Part shown: positions 21,687 through 33,106 of the stretch, piece by piece | Layout of the letters: each line of letters begins with the position of its first letter | Numbering within the stretch: position 1 is the stretch's first letter | DNA from: Gammaproteobacteria bacterium | Lineage (GTDB): Bacteria > Pseudomonadota > Gammaproteobacteria > Pseudomonadales > Azotimanducaceae | Assembly: GCA_003248125.1 (NCBI GenBank) | Contig: QJXZ01000252.1 | Coordinates: 1 to 44,777 of the forward strand | Length of the DNA stretch: 44,777 nt | Direction: 5' to 3' | Made by a program: the position numbers and the translations under genes | The notes under the pieces: generated by a model | What the model saw: the letters and a program-made list of their open reading frames with translations, nothing else | What the model was told of the DNA's origin: nothing | Database searches by the model: none

Positions 21687-23195
21687 CTAGCGTGCGACGC
21701 CGCGCACGAGCACTACGTCGTATTGCTCGGGTGTATAGCTCGGCTCCACTTGGAAACGAATGTCGCGTCGAATTTGCTCGGTGAGACAGCTCACGTTGGC
21801 GCGCTCCTCATCGAGCAATCTATCGACGACGTCTTGGCATGCACGCACCAGGTACTCGGTTCGAGGTTCGTGCTCGGCGCCGTCCTTGGCGCTGCGGACA
21901 TCGCGCACGATGTCGCGAAATATTTCGTAGCAGACCGACTCGGCGGTCTTCACGACGCCCCGCCCTTGGCAGGCCTCGCAGGGTTGACACAGTTGGCGGG
22001 TGAGGCTTTCGCGCGTGCGTTTGCGGCTCATCTCCACCAATCCGAGCGCCGAGATCTCCGAGATGCGGATGCGTCCCGGATCACCTTCACACGCTTTCTC
22101 AAGCGCGCGCAGTACCTGCCGGCGATGATCCTCATCCACCATGTCGATGAAGTCGATCACGATGATCCCGCCCAGATTGCGCAACCGCAGATGCCGTGGG
22201 ATGACGGCTGCAGCCTCGAGGTTGGTACGGAACACCGTATCTTCGAGATTGCGCGCGCCGACGAATCCGCCGGTGTTGACGTCGATCGTCGTCATCGCCT
22301 CGGTTTGCTCGATGACGAGATGCCCACCACATCGCAACGGCACACGGCTGCCGAGTGCGCGCTCGATCTCGGCCTCGACGCCGTATCGATCGAACATGGG
22401 CACCGCATCGTCGTAGTGCTCGATGCGATCCAAGAACTCCGGAACGAACTCCGCTGCGAAGCTCCGCACTCGCTCGAACGTGCGAAGGTCATCGATCTTG
22501 ACCGTGCGCATCGACGGACTCACGAGGTCGCGGATCACACGGGTATGAATTGGCAACTCTTCGTAGACGAGGGCAGGCGCATCCGAATTGCGGGCGCGCT
22601 CTTCGACCTTCTGCCAGATGCGTTGCAGTACCGCAAAATCGGCGTTCAGCTGCTCCTCGGTCGCGCCTTCAGCCGCGGTCCGAACGATCATGCCGCGCTC
22701 TGCGGCATTGACCTTGCCACGAATGGATTCGCACATCGCCCGCAATCGCTCACGTTCAGTTTCGTCGTCGATACGCTGCGAGATTCCCACATGCGGGCTG
22801 AACGGCATGTGAACGAGGAAGCGACTCGCCAGAGCGAGGTGAGTGGTCAGCCGCGCACCCTTGCTCGCAATCGGATCCTTGGCGACCTGCACGAGAATCG
22901 CTTGCCCGTCGGTCACCAGGTCGCGAATGTCGGCGACCTCGGGCTCAGGCTCCGCAACCATGATGCGCGCTTCCTCGATGTCGCGGGCGTGCAGAAAGCC
23001 CGGTCGGCCGACACCGATGTTGACGAACGCAGCTTGCATGCCGGGCAGGATGCGCTCCACGCGCCCCTGATAGACGTTACCCGTCAGGCTATAGGTGCCC
23101 GAGCGTTGCAGGTGCACTTCGGCAAGCGCGTGGTTCTTGAGCAACGCCACACGGGTTTCGAATCCGCTGACGTTGATGAGCAGATCTTCGTCCAT
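21687..23195 (-). CDS. rng: Ribonuclease G
   Basis: Endoribonuclease that matures the 5' end of 16S rRNA and takes part in mRNA decay. The 502-residue protein has an S1 domain (about 36-120, with SLTGNVYQGRVERILPGMQAAF), the catalytic DNase I-like region with Asp305 in TTIDVNTGGFVG and IDFIDM (Asp348, Asp351), and the Zn-link motif CQPCEACQGRG (Cys403/Cys406). ATG 23195 is preferred over an upstream TTG because TTGAGG lies at the right distance. It lacks the long C-terminal degradosome scaffold of RNase E. Confidence 0.96.
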   Translation of the reverse strand: MDEDLLINVSGFETRVALLKNHALAEVHLQRSGTYSLTGNVYQGRVERILPGMQAAFVNIGVGRPGFLHARDIEEARIMVAEPEPEVADIRDLVTDGQAILVQVAKDPIASKGARLTTHLALASRFLVHMPFSPHVGISQRIDDETERERLRAMCESIRGKVNAAERGMIVRTAAEGATEEQLNADFAVLQRIWQKVEERARNSDAPALVYEELPIHTRVIRDLVSPSMRTVKIDDLRTFERVRSFAAEFVPEFLDRIEHYDDAVPMFDRYGVEAEIERALGSRVPLRCGGHLVIEQTEAMTTIDVNTGGFVGARNLEDTVFRTNLEAAAVIPRHLRLRNLGGIIVIDFIDMVDEDHRRQVLRALEKACEGDPGRIRISEISALGLVEMSRKRTRESLTRQLCQPCEACQGRGVVKTAESVCYEIFRDIVRDVRSAKDGAEHEPRTEYLVRACQDVVDRLLDEERANVSCLTEQIRRDIRFQVEPSYTPEQYDVVLVRGVAR

Positions 23196-23203
23196 CGGCG
23201 ACC

Positions 23204-23800
23204 TCAAGCACCGCGATACCGCCAGGTGTTCACGCCGAAGGCACGCAACAACGTTTCCGTTTGAGCCACCGGGAGCCCGACGACACCCGAATAGCTGCCC
23301 TCGATGTGGTCGACAAATATACCCCCAATGCCCTGCACACCATAACCCCCGGCCTTATCCAAAGGCTCGCCGCTCGCCCAGTACGCCAACGCTTCCGCAC
23401 GCTCGATGGCGCGAAAGGTGACACGCGTGCTGCAAAGTCGTGACTCGAGCGCGTGCGGCTTGGCGACCGCGATCGCCGTGATTACGTCGTGGCTGCGCCC
23501 ACTCAAAAGCTCGAGCATCGCGACCGCGGCATCGCGGTTGTTTGGCTTGCCGAGGACCCGTTCATCCACGACTACAATCGTGTCTGCCGCCAGCACCGGC
23601 AACCCTTCCGCATGCGCTACCACCGTCGTTGCCTTCTCCTCGGACATGCGCCGCACGAACGCACGCGGCGGTTCGCCAGGCAACATGCGCTCGTCGATGT
23701 CCGCGGGCAGCACGCGATAGCGAATGCCCATCGCATCCAGCAGGGCGGCACGACGCGGCGAAGCGGAGGCAAGGACGATTTGCGGCGGTGTATCGCTCAC
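23204..23800 (-). CDS. maf: Maf-family nucleoside triphosphate pyrophosphatase
   Basis: Hydrolyses non-canonical or pyrimidine NTPs to monophosphates. YhdE, the homologue at this locus, prefers dTTP/UTP. The 198-residue protein has the Maf signature IVLASASPRR at the N-terminus, the acidic site AADTIVVVD and the C-terminal KAGGYGVQGIGGIFVDHIEGSYSGVVGLP. GTG 23800 starts one base after the mreD stop. An in-frame extension into mreD is possible but less likely. It sits between mreD and rng, the usual order. Confidence 0.93.
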   Translation of the reverse strand: MSDTPPQIVLASASPRRAALLDAMGIRYRVLPADIDERMLPGEPPRAFVRRMSEEKATTVVAHAEGLPVLAADTIVVVDERVLGKPNNRDAAVAMLELLSGRSHDVITAIAVAKPHALESRLCSTRVTFRAIERAEALAYWASGEPLDKAGGYGVQGIGGIFVDHIEGSYSGVVGLPVAQTETLLRAFGVNTWRYRGA

Positions 23801-23801
23801 G

Positions 23802-24296
23802 TCACTCGACTTGGACGTGACGCCGCACACTCGCGAGTGCCGCTGCCACTAGCGGCCAGATCAGAGTACTCGTGAGCGCCGGAAGAACGACCGCCCAAGT
23901 AAAGCCGCCATCTCGCGCCACGGCTTGTACGGTCATGCGGATCAATTCCACACCCAGCACCATGAGCAGAACGACACCGGCTTGCTGCGCGATCGAGTAC
24001 ATCCGCAAGCGCTCGTAGAAGGACCACGTCACGAACGTCAGCGCCGCAAGGCAGAAGCCATTGACGCCCAGCGGATCGGCATGCAGCACATCGACCAAGA
24101 GTCCAGTGACCCACGCCGAAATCATGCCGAATCGCTGCGGCAATGCCATCACCCAGTAGAACACCACCAACACGATCCACGACGGTCGCAACCACCCCAA
24201 CCATTGCGGTAACGTTTCGGGCAAATGAAATACCGCAAGCACCATCGCAACGATTAGCGTCGCGATGATGACCCATCCACCGTTGAACGGGTTCAC
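23802..24296 (-). CDS. mreD: Rod shape-determining protein MreD
   Basis: Inner-membrane component of the elongasome. The 164-residue protein has about five hydrophobic helices, the LPQRFGMISAWVTGLLVDVLHADPLGVNGF segment being the family hallmark (split here only by description). It starts at GTG 24296 with a GTGA overlap on the mreC stop. It is hydrophobic throughout and its length fits. Confidence 0.92.
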   Translation of the reverse strand: MNPFNGGWVIIATLIVAMVLAVFHLPETLPQWLGWLRPSWIVLVVFYWVMALPQRFGMISAWVTGLLVDVLHADPLGVNGFCLAALTFVTWSFYERLRMYSIAQQAGVVLLMVLGVELIRMTVQAVARDGGFTWAVVLPALTSTLIWPLVAAALASVRRHVQVE

Positions 24297-25177
24297 GGCG
24301 TCTCTCCAGTGCTCGCGGAGTCATCCGCGGCCGCGTCTTCGGCCTGCGTCTCCTCGACATCGCCGGACACGTCGTCGATCTCGAACACCAACAGCACGTG
24401 CCGGCTGCGATCGAGCGCGGCGAGTGGCTTGGCACGCACTTGCGCATACGGCAGCGTCGGATCGACGCGCACGCTGGTCACGACGGCGACGGGGTAGCCG
24501 CGAGGAAACCGGCCCCCCAGTCCCGAACTCACGAGCACGTCGCCGGTGACGATGTCGGTTGTGATCGGCACGTACTCGAGTTCGAGCGCATCGAACGCAC
24601 CCGTACCTGCCGCAATGGAACGAAACTGATTGCGATTGACCTCGACCGGCACCGCATGGGCAACGTCGGCAATCAGCATCACACGGCTGGTGTAGGCACC
24701 CACTTCCACCACCTGGCCGAAGATGCCTTCGGCATCGATCACGGCTTGGCCGACGTAGGCACCGTCCTGGCTGCCCTTGTCGATCTCCACCTGCAGCGTG
24801 TTCGGTGTCGGTATCACGCCGATCAGCTCAGCGACCAGCACCTCGGAGCCCAATCGCCGGCGGCTACCCAGCAGCTCGCGCAGTCGAGCATTCTCGTCGC
24901 GCATGGTGACGAACTGCGCCGATACCTGGGATAGCTCCAGTACCCGCCGCCGCAACTGCTCGTTCTCGGCTTGCAACGTTTCGCGAGCGGCGAAGGTTTG
25001 ACCGAGCCCGCGCGACAGGCTGTAGGGCGTCTCGGCAACGACGTAGATGGGACTCACGACACTCGAAAGTGTGCTGCGAACCGGGTCCAGTAACCGGGAG
25101 TTGATGTCGACGGTGAGCAAAAGCGCCGAGGTGATGCCGAGGGCCAGCAACAAATAACCGGCGCCGGACTCCCGCAA
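24293..25177 (-). CDS. mreC: Rod shape-determining protein MreC
   Basis: Bitopic periplasmic scaffold of the elongasome, linking MreB to PBP2/RodA. From the TTG at 25177 it has 294 residues: membrane helix (about 6-24), coiled coil (about 62-105, AENEQLRRRVLEL), then two beta-barrel domains with ISTV-like IGVIPTPNTLQVEIDKGSQDG and DVLVSSGLGGRFPRGYPVAVV. The C-terminus is acidic and disordered. The start is uncertain. The five codons upstream (ATC AAA GCG CTC TTT) encode residues that align with the conserved N-terminus of other MreC proteins, and GAGGT sits just before the ATC at 25192, whereas the TTG has no ribosome-binding site. Confidence 0.92.
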   Translation of the reverse strand: MRESGAGYLLLALGITSALLLTVDINSRLLDPVRSTLSSVVSPIYVVAETPYSLSRGLGQTFAARETLQAENEQLRRRVLELSQVSAQFVTMRDENARLRELLGSRRRLGSEVLVAELIGVIPTPNTLQVEIDKGSQDGAYVGQAVIDAEGIFGQVVEVGAYTSRVMLIADVAHAVPVEVNRNQFRSIAAGTGAFDALELEYVPITTDIVTGDVLVSSGLGGRFPRGYPVAVVTSVRVDPTLPYAQVRAKPLAALDRSRHVLLVFEIDDVSGDVEETQAEDAAADDSASTGETP

Positions 25178-25246
25178 AAAGAGCGCTTTGATGGCTACCT
25201 CGGTCGGATCAACTTCGAACGGCGCTCAGTCACGAAGCGCCGCACC

Positions 25247-26287
<1,041 letters not shown>

Positions 26288-26328
26288 CTAAGTAAGGAAT
26301 CGCGCGCAAGCAGCGGAAAACGCGCGGG

Positions 26329-26357
26329 ACTCTAGCAACCGGCAGGATTCAGAGCAA
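26329..26357 (-). promoter_or_regulatory. Probable sigma-70 promoter of mreB
   Basis: On the minus strand, TTGCTC (26357-26352) and TAGAGT (26334-26329) are separated by exactly 17 bases, followed by a GC-rich discriminator (CCCGCGCG). The predicted start of transcription is about 35 bases before the mreB ATG. Pattern-based inference. Confidence 0.5.
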
Positions 26358-26417
26358 GGCGCATTTGTGGTAGTTTGCAGTTTTCTGCTCTTCTCTTTCG
26401 CGGTTTCCGCCCCGCCC

Positions 26418-26705
26418 ATGACGATCCTTGAGAAGGACATCGACAAGCTCTGTGCGCTCGCACGTTTGGGTTTAGACGCCGACGAACGTTCGGCCGCCAG
26501 AACCGATCTCGAACGCATGATTGCGATGGCCGATGCAATTGCGGCCGTCGACACCAGCGGTGTCGTGCCACTTGCGCATCCGCTCGATGCAACCGCTCGA
26601 TTACGTGCCGATGAAGTAACGGAAGCGGTCGACCGCGACGCCTTCCAAGCACTCGCACCGCTCACGCACGATGGGCTGTACCTCGTCCCTCGCGTCATCG
26701 AATGA
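26418..26705 (+). CDS. gatC: Asp/Glu-tRNA amidotransferase subunit C
   Basis: Small subunit that stabilises GatA-GatB in the GatCAB enzyme, which converts Glu-tRNA(Gln) and/or Asp-tRNA(Asn) to the amidated forms. It has 95 residues from ATG 26418 and the family pattern [38 protein letters not shown] and the C-terminal [10 protein letters not shown]. An upstream in-frame start would add a hydrophobic stretch foreign to GatC and is rejected. ATGA overlap with gatA. Confidence 0.94.
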   Translation: MTILEKDIDKLCALARLGLDADERSAARTDLERMIAMADAIAAVDTSGVVPLAHPLDATARLRADEVTEAVDRDAFQALAPLTHDGLYLVPRVIE

Positions 26706-28144
26706 GCGACTTCCGTACCCTCGTCGAGGTGGCATCCGCGCTCGACGCCGGCACCATATCGAGCGTCGAACTGACTCGCGACGTGCTCTCCGCCATTGCC
26801 GACGCGAAGTCGCTCAATGCCTTCATCACCGTGGTCGACGAACGTGCGCTGGCCCAGGCCCGCGTTGCGGACGACAGACGCGCAAAGGGTCTCGCCGCCG
26901 CAGTCACCGGCATTCCGATCGCATACAAAGACATCTTCTGCACGCGTGGCGTCCGCACTACCTGCGGTTCGCGAATGCTCGCGAACTTCGTACCGCCTTA
27001 CGACGCGACGGTCGTCGAACGCTTCGATGCGGCCGGCGCGGTCATGGTCGGCAAAACCAACATGGACGAGTTCGCCATGGGTTCGTCGAACGAGACCAGC
27101 TACTTCGGTCCCGTCCACAATCCGCACGACCCAAACCGGGTACCGGGCGGATCGTCGGGCGGCTCGGCAGCTGCCGTTGCAGCCGGTCTGGTGTTCGCCG
27201 CAATGGGCACCGACACTGGCGGATCGATCCGCCAACCGGCGGCATTCACAGGCGTCAGCGGACTGAAACCAACCTACGGGCGGATATCGCGCTACGGCAT
27301 GGTCGCATTCGCATCGAGCCTCGACCAGGGAGGACCGATCGCGCGCAGCGTCCGCGACTTGGAGGTCTTGTTCGGTGTCGCGGCCGGCTTCGACCCGCGC
27401 GATTCGACGAGCGCCGAGTTGGCCGTCGATCCGGCACGGCACAAGCCGATCGATGCATTACGAATCGGGCTGCCGAAGGAATACTTCGCGGCACTGGGTG
27501 ATCGGCGTGTGGCAGCTTCACTCGACACTGCGCGACGGTGGTTCGAAGAAGCCGGCGCCACGGTGATCGATGTTTCGCTGCCGAACACCGACGTGGCCAT
27601 TCCGACTTACTACGTGGTGGCGTCCGCAGAGGCGTCTACCAATCTGTCGCGCTACGACGGCGTCCGCTACGGCCATCGCTGCGAGGCACCGCAAGACCTC
27701 GAGGATCTCTACCTGCGCAGCCGCAGCCAGGGCTTCGGGCGCGAGGTCAAGCGGCGCATCCTGACCGGCACCTACACGCTGTCGATCGGCTACTTCGACG
27801 CCTACTACCTCAAGGCGCAACGCGTTCGGCGCCTGATTCGCGACGAGTTCGTACGCACCTTCGCCGACGTCGACGTATTGCTCACGCCCACCACACCCGG
27901 AGTCGCATTCCCAATCGGCGCAGTGAGCGATCCGATCGAAATGTACCAGCAGGACGTGTTCACCGTCGGTGCGAGCCTTGCCGGTCTGCCGGCGATGTCC
28001 ATTCCCTGCGGCTGGGTGGACGGACTGCCCGTCGGTATGCAGCTGATCGGGCCGCACTTCGGCGAGAGCCTGCTGTTCACTGCAGGCGACGCCTTCCAAC
28101 GCGCCACCGACTGGCACACGCGTCGACCCGGACGAAAGCCATGA
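26702..28144 (+). CDS. gatA: Asp/Glu-tRNA amidotransferase subunit A
   Basis: Glutaminase subunit of GatCAB. The 480-residue amidase-family protein has the complete catalytic triad: Lys76 in PIAYKDIFC, the cis-Ser at 151 in [15 protein letters not shown] and nucleophile Ser175 in [12 protein letters not shown]. The ammonia released is channelled to GatB. It overlaps both gatC and gatB by ATGA. Confidence 0.97.
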   Translation: MSDFRTLVEVASALDAGTISSVELTRDVLSAIADAKSLNAFITVVDERALAQARVADDRRAKGLAAAVTGIPIAYKDIFCTRGVRTTCGSRMLANFVPPYDATVVERFDAAGAVMVGKTNMDEFAMGSSNETSYFGPVHNPHDPNRVPGGSSGGSAAAVAAGLVFAAMGTDTGGSIRQPAAFTGVSGLKPTYGRISRYGMVAFASSLDQGGPIARSVRDLEVLFGVAAGFDPRDSTSAELAVDPARHKPIDALRIGLPKEYFAALGDRRVAASLDTARRWFEEAGATVIDVSLPNTDVAIPTYYVVASAEASTNLSRYDGVRYGHRCEAPQDLEDLYLRSRSQGFGREVKRRILTGTYTLSIGYFDAYYLKAQRVRRLIRDEFVRTFADVDVLLTPTTPGVAFPIGAVSDPIEMYQQDVFTVGASLAGLPAMSIPCGWVDGLPVGMQLIGPHFGESLLFTAGDAFQRATDWHTRRPGRKP

Positions 28145-29583
28145 CTTGGGACGTGGTCATCGGTCTCGAAGTCCACGTGCAATTGGCGACCCGATCGAAG
28201 ATCTTCTCGGGCGCGAGTGCTTCGTTCGGCGCCGAGCCGAACAGCCAGGCCTGTGCCATCGACCTCGCCATGCCCGGCATGCTGCCGGTGCTGAACGCCG
28301 ATGCGGTGCGGATGGCCGCGACGTTCGGTCTCGCCATCGATGCCGAACTGCCAGCCGAGTCGGTGTTCGACCGCAAGAACTACTTCTATCCGGACTTGCC
28401 CAAGGGCTACCAGATCAGTCAGTTCGAGCGCCCGATCGTGGGTCGCGGCCATCTCGATCTCAAGCTGCCCGGCGGCGGCGTGCGCCGGATCGGCATCACC
28501 CGTGCGCACCTCGAGGAAGATGCCGGCAAATCGCTGCACGAAGACTTCGCCGGCATGACCGGCATCGATCTGAATCGCGCCGGCATGCCGCTCTTGGAGG
28601 TGGTCTCCGAACCGGAGCTGCGCTCAGCTGCAGAAGCGGCCGCGTACTTTCGCCAGATCCACGTGCTCGTGCGCTATTTGGGCATTTGCGACGGCAACTT
28701 GAACGAAGGCTCGATGCGCTGCGATGCCAACGTCTCGGTGCGCAAGTCGCCAAGCGACCCCTTGGGCGTGCGCACAGAGATCAAGAACCTGAACTCGTTC
28801 CGCTTTCTCGAGCGCGCCATCGAGCACGAGGTGGCGCGTCAGATCGAGCTGATCGAGGCCGGCGGAACGGTGGTGAGGGAGACATTGTTGTACGACCCCG
28901 ACCGTGACGAGACGCGGCCGATGCGCTCGAAAGAACTATCCGAGGACTATCGCTACTTCCCGGAACCCGATCTGTTGCCCGTGGTCCTCGATACCGCGCA
29001 ACTCGACGCGCTTCGCCAGGGGTTGCCGGAACTCCCGAACGCCAAGCGCGCGCGCTTCGAGCGCGACTTGGCGCTGTCTGCCTACGACGCCGAGTGGCTG
29101 ACGTCGGATCCCGACGTCGCTCGTTATTATGAAGCCGTCGCTGCGACCGCCGGCGATCCAAAGCTGGCCGCCAACTGGGTGATGGGCGAGTGGTCGGCGG
29201 CCATGAATCGCGATGCCGCGCGCACGAGTCCACTCGCCGCAGAGCAGTTGGGGCGACTCATCGTGCGCATCAAGGACGGCACCATTAGCGGCAAGATCGC
29301 GAAGACGTTGTTCGATGCGCTGTGGAAGGATCCGAACAAGACGGTCGATGACCTGATCGAGGCGGAGGACCTGACGCAAGTGTCGGACACTGCGGCGCTC
29401 GCCGCGCTGGTGGCCGACGTGATACGCGATAACCCGGAACAAGTCGGCCAATACCGAGCTGGCAAAACGAAGGTACTGGGCTTCTTCGTCGGCCAGCTGA
29501 TGAAGGCGACCCAGGGCAAAGCCAATCCGCAAGCCTTGAACGAACTACTGAAAGATGCACTAGCAGAAGTCCGGGACCGTTAG
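28141..29583 (+). CDS. gatB: Asp/Glu-tRNA amidotransferase subunit B
   Basis: tRNA-binding kinase/transamidase subunit of GatCAB. It has 480 residues from ATG 28141; the frame is open upstream inside gatA, but this start gives the family length. Landmarks are [62 protein letters not shown] and the C-terminal YqeY-like tail with [20 protein letters not shown]. Presence of GatCAB suggests that at least one amide tRNA is made by the indirect route. Confidence 0.97.
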   Translation: MTWDVVIGLEVHVQLATRSKIFSGASASFGAEPNSQACAIDLAMPGMLPVLNADAVRMAATFGLAIDAELPAESVFDRKNYFYPDLPKGYQISQFERPIVGRGHLDLKLPGGGVRRIGITRAHLEEDAGKSLHEDFAGMTGIDLNRAGMPLLEVVSEPELRSAAEAAAYFRQIHVLVRYLGICDGNLNEGSMRCDANVSVRKSPSDPLGVRTEIKNLNSFRFLERAIEHEVARQIELIEAGGTVVRETLLYDPDRDETRPMRSKELSEDYRYFPEPDLLPVVLDTAQLDALRQGLPELPNAKRARFERDLALSAYDAEWLTSDPDVARYYEAVAATAGDPKLAANWVMGEWSAAMNRDAARTSPLAAEQLGRLIVRIKDGTISGKIAKTLFDALWKDPNKTVDDLIEAEDLTQVSDTAALAALVADVIRDNPEQVGQYRAGKTKVLGFFVGQLMKATQGKANPQALNELLKDALAEVRDR

Positions 29584-29591
29584 GAAATTGG

Positions 29592-29671
29592 AGAAGGGGA
29601 CAGTCTCCTACTTCGACCCGCTTCGCTGCATCAGCCATCATTGCAGCGCGAAATAGGTAGCTGTCCCTTCT
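29592..29671. repeat. Palindromic repeat, GGGGACAG family, copy 1
   Basis: Imperfect inverted repeat: the left arm, from 29592, reads AGAAGGGGACAG then TCTCCTACTTCG; the right arm (29649-29671) is the reverse complement of AGAAGGGACAGCTACC followed by TATTTCG. An inner hairpin is formed by CGCTGCA (29624-29630) and TGCAGCG (29642-29648). It fills the gap between convergent gatB and the CBS gene and touches the CBS stop codon, so it may also act as a two-way terminator. It shares its arm sequence with the element at 34168-34264. Repeats of this kind in Gammaproteobacteria are often mobilised by RAYT/IS200-like transposases; none is in this window. Confidence 0.7.
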
Positions 29672-30080
29672 AACGCTTGCGGCGCCGCGGCACCATGTCG
29701 ACGGCCGCGCGCAGCACGTCGCGGCGGCTGATCTGGCCGATCAGCTTGCCCGCCTGTACCACCGGAAAGCGATGCCGGTGCTCGGCACGGAAACGCCGTG
29801 CCAGCGAGAAGATATCCTCGTCGGGGGATACCGTCTCGACCGGGTGCTTCATGAAGTCGGCAACGATACCAACCGCTTCGTTGTAGTAGCTGTCTTGAGT
29901 CACCACGTCCAGGAGGTCGGTCTCGGACAGGATGCCCACCAGCCGTCCGTCGTCATCGACCACGGGGGCGCCGGAGATCTTGCGCGTCAAAAACACGTGC
30001 ATGGCCTCGAACACGGTGTCGTTCGGTTTGAACGTCACCAACTGGGTCGCCATGTAATCGGCCACGCGAACGGACTTCAT
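29670..30080 (-). CDS. Two-CBS-domain protein
   Basis: A stand-alone protein of 136 residues made of two CBS domains (about 8-60 and 75-128). Such pairs bind adenosyl ligands such as AMP, ATP or SAM and act as energy sensors; the target here is unknown. Visible signatures are ISGAPVVDDDGRLVGILSETDLL and RFPVVQAGKLIGQISRRDVL. A good ribosome-binding site (GGGGAGAGGGG) precedes ATG 30080. It diverges from cysD across 180 bases and converges on gatB. Regulation of sulfate activation would be a natural guess but nothing in the sequence proves it. Confidence 0.88.
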   Translation of the reverse strand: MKSVRVADYMATQLVTFKPNDTVFEAMHVFLTRKISGAPVVDDDGRLVGILSETDLLDVVTQDSYYNEAVGIVADFMKHPVETVSPDEDIFSLARRFRAEHRHRFPVVQAGKLIGQISRRDVLRAAVDMVPRRRKR

Positions 30081-30260
30081 GCCCCTCTCCCCTTTTGCAC
30101 TCGTCCTTGATACGCGGCTCCCCGCTGAGCGTCAACCAACGCCCGCGGACCGGAATCCCTTACATCGATATAACCAATGCGTTTGACTGCCAGCTTCGAA
30201 AGCCCACATCGAGGCATTAGAATACGCGCCCGCTCCATCCATCGTGCGCCTGCAGTCCCC

Positions 30261-31169
30261 ATGCCTTCCTACCAGCTCACTCATCTAAAGCAACTCGAAG
30301 CAGAGAGCATCCACATCCTCCGCGAGGTGGCAGCCGAGTTCGAGCGGCCGGTGATGCTGTACTCGATCGGCAAAGACTCGTCGGTGCTCCTGCACTTGGC
30401 GCGCAAGGCCTTCTTCCCCGGTCCACTGCCGTTTCCGCTGCTGCACGTCGACACCACTTGGAAATTCCGCGACATGATCGCGTTTCGCGATCGAGTCGCG
30501 CGCGAACCCGGCATCGAGATGATCGTGCACATCAATCAAGAGGGTGTGGCGAAGAACGTCAATCCTTTCACGTTCGGCTCGAAGGCGCACACCGACATCA
30601 TGAAGACCCAAGCGCTGCTACAGGCGTTCGACAAGTACAAGTTCGACGCCGCGTTTGGTGGCGCGCGTCGCGACGAAGAAAAGGTGCGGGCCAAGGAGCG
30701 CGTCTATTCCGTGCGCGACAAGAACCATCGTTGGGATCCGAAGAACCAGCGTCCCGAGCTTTGGCAGCTCTACAACGGCGCGATCAACCGCGGCGAGGAA
30801 GTGCGCGTCTTTCCCCTGTCGAACTGGACCGAACTAGACGTTTGGCAATACGTCTATCTGGAACACATCCCGATCGTGCCGCTGTACTTTGCCGCCAAGC
30901 GACCGGTCGTCGTGCGCGATGGCACGTTGATCATGGTGGACGATGAGCGCATGCCACTCGAACCCGGGGAGAAACCCGAACTGCGCATGGTGCGTTTCCG
31001 CACACTCGGCTGTTACCCGTTGTCGGGTGCCGTCGAGTCCACCGCGACCACGCTGCAGGGAATCATTCAGGAGATGTTGTTGGCGAGGTTCTCCGAGCGA
31101 CAGGGCCGGCTCATCGACCACGATGCCGTGGCATCGATGGAACAGAAGAAGCGCGAAGGCTATTTCTGA
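30261..31169 (+). CDS. cysD: Sulfate adenylyltransferase subunit 2
   Basis: Forms APS from ATP and sulfate together with the GTPase CysN. The 302-residue protein has the PP-loop motif [29 protein letters not shown] and [17 protein letters not shown], all typical of CysD, and equals the E. coli length when started at ATG 30261. An upstream extension is rejected on that ground. A -10-like TAGAAT (30218-30223) followed by ACGCGCCC lies in the leader; a -35 is not clear. It overlaps cysNC by one base. Confidence 0.96.
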   Translation: MPSYQLTHLKQLEAESIHILREVAAEFERPVMLYSIGKDSSVLLHLARKAFFPGPLPFPLLHVDTTWKFRDMIAFRDRVAREPGIEMIVHINQEGVAKNVNPFTFGSKAHTDIMKTQALLQAFDKYKFDAAFGGARRDEEKVRAKERVYSVRDKNHRWDPKNQRPELWQLYNGAINRGEEVRVFPLSNWTELDVWQYVYLEHIPIVPLYFAAKRPVVVRDGTLIMVDDERMPLEPGEKPELRMVRFRTLGCYPLSGAVESTATTLQGIIQEMLLARFSERQGRLIDHDAVASMEQKKREGYF

Positions 31170-33091
31170 TGAGCCACCAATCCGACCTCATCGCCACCGA
31201 CATCGAGGCTTATCTCGAGCAGCACGAGCGCAAGGAGATACTGCGCTTTCTCACCTGCGGCAGCGTCGACGATGGCAAGAGCACGCTGATCGGTCGGCTG
31301 CTGCACGACTCGAAGATGATCTACGAGGATCAGCTCGCGGCGCTCAAGTCCGGCGCCAGCGCGGAGGCGGGCGAGTACGATCTCGCACTCTTGGTCGACG
31401 GTCTGCAAGCCGAGCGAGAGCAAGGTATCACCATCGACGTCGCCTACCGCTACTTCTCGACCACCAAGCGTAAGTTCATCATTGCCGACACGCCCGGTCA
31501 CGAGCAGTACACGCGCAACATGGCAACCGGTGCGTCGTGCTGCGACGTGGCCGTGATATTGATCGACGCGCAGCAGGGCGTGCTCGCACAGACGCGCAGA
31601 CACACGTTCATCGTTTCGTTGCTCGGCATTCGCCACATCGTCGTGGCGGTCAACAAGATGGACCTCGTTGGCTTCGACGAAGGCGTGTTCGAAAAGATCC
31701 GCGACGAATATCACGCCTTCACCACCAATCTCTCGATCGAAGATCTGCACTTCATTCCCATATCGGCATTGAAGGGCGACAACGTCGTGGAGAAGTCGCA
31801 ATCGATGCCGTGGTATCAGGGCGCGACGCTCATGTACCTCCTCGAGAACATCCACGTCGCTTCCGATCGCAACTTCTCTTGCTTTCGCTTCCCAGTGCAG
31901 CGCGTGAGTCGACCGGACTCGACGTTTCGTGGCTACGCGGGCACGGTACGCAGCGGCACAGTGAAACCGGGCGATCCCATCATCGTGCTCCCGTCTGGTA
32001 AGCGCTCGACGGTGGACCGCATCGTGACCATGGACGGTGACTTGGATGAAGCGTTCCCGCCATTGGCGGTAACGCTGACGCTGAAGGACGAGGTCGACAT
32101 CAGCCGGGGCGACATGCTGGTGAAGTCAGACTCGATTCCGGCCATCGAAGATCGCTTCGACGCGCAACTCGTCTGGCTCGACGAAGAACCGCTCGTGCCT
32201 GGCAAGCAATACGTGATCAAGCACGGCACGCGCAGGCTGTTCGGCCGCGTCTCTGGAATCCGCTTCAAGACCGACGTCAACACCCTCGAGCGCTCGACCA
32301 CGCCGACACTGGCGCTCAATGAGATCGGCCGCTGCGAGCTGACGCTTTCGGAGCCCATCCCCTTCGATCCGTACCCCGAGAATCGCGAAACGGGTGCATT
32401 CATACTGATCGATCGCTTGACCCATGCCACCGTCGCGGCCGGCATGATCTGCCCGGTCGCCGGCACCACCGGTCGCGATCACTGGGACGAGATACCGCAT
32501 GGTCAGCTCAAAGTGACCACCAGTCCGGTGACCGCCCGCGAACGCGAGGAGCGGTTGGGCCAGCGACCGGTCACCGTGTTGCTGACCGGGCTATCGAAGT
32601 CGGGCAAGACGGTGATCGCCAACGCTGTCGAGCGCCAGTTGTTCGACGCCGGCCGGCTCGCGACCGTGCTCGACGGCCAGAATTTCCGGCTCGGCATGAG
32701 CCGTGACCTCGGCTTTAGCGCAACCGACCGCTCGGAGAACGTGCGCCGCGCCGCGGAGACGGCGCGCATCATGAACGACGCGGGGCTGCTTTGCCTGACG
32801 GCATTCATCGTGCCACTCGAGTCGATCCGAGCACGAGCACGCGAGGTGATTGGCGCCGACCGTTTCATCGAAGTGTTTCTCGACGCACCGATCGCGGTGC
32901 TGAAGTCGCGCGACACCGAAGGTCTGTATGCTGCCGCCGAGCGCGGCGAGCTGCCCAGCTTCCCCGGCGTAACCACCGAGTTCGAACGGCCCTCGAGTCC
33001 GGATCTGGTGCTCGATACCTCGAAGCTCGACATCGATACCTGTGCCAAACGCATCATCGAGCTACTCAAGCGCAAACAAGTCATACGCTGA
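31169..33091 (+). CDS. cysNC: Bifunctional CysN GTPase / CysC APS kinase fusion
   Basis: Fusion of the GTPase subunit of ATP sulfurylase with APS kinase, making APS and then PAPS. The 640-residue protein has the CysN part (about 1-445) with GTPase motifs GSVDDGKST (31-39), DTPGHEQY and NKMD, and the APS kinase part (about 465-640) with the P-loop GLSKSGKT (474-481). The kinase motifs deviate from the usual ones: DGQN at 502-505 instead of DGDN, and FIVPLES at 546-552 where most family members have FISP plus a basic residue; the RxENxRR motif (DRSENVRR) is kept. The domain may be a divergent subfamily or altered in activity. Confidence 0.94.
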   Translation: MSHQSDLIATDIEAYLEQHERKEILRFLTCGSVDDGKSTLIGRLLHDSKMIYEDQLAALKSGASAEAGEYDLALLVDGLQAEREQGITIDVAYRYFSTTKRKFIIADTPGHEQYTRNMATGASCCDVAVILIDAQQGVLAQTRRHTFIVSLLGIRHIVVAVNKMDLVGFDEGVFEKIRDEYHAFTTNLSIEDLHFIPISALKGDNVVEKSQSMPWYQGATLMYLLENIHVASDRNFSCFRFPVQRVSRPDSTFRGYAGTVRSGTVKPGDPIIVLPSGKRSTVDRIVTMDGDLDEAFPPLAVTLTLKDEVDISRGDMLVKSDSIPAIEDRFDAQLVWLDEEPLVPGKQYVIKHGTRRLFGRVSGIRFKTDVNTLERSTTPTLALNEIGRCELTLSEPIPFDPYPENRETGAFILIDRLTHATVAAGMICPVAGTTGRDHWDEIPHGQLKVTTSPVTAREREERLGQRPVTVLLTGLSKSGKTVIANAVERQLFDAGRLATVLDGQNFRLGMSRDLGFSATDRSENVRRAAETARIMNDAGLLCLTAFIVPLESIRARAREVIGADRFIEVFLDAPIAVLKSRDTEGLYAAAERGELPSFPGVTTEFERPSSPDLVLDTSKLDIDTCAKRIIELLKRKQVIR

Positions 33092-33106
33092 TTGAAGGAG
33101 ACGTCA

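Noticed and set aside
21681-23264. A 527-residue plus-strand frame
   Set aside because: Antisense shadow of RNase G, caused by high GC content. It has no recognisable domain.
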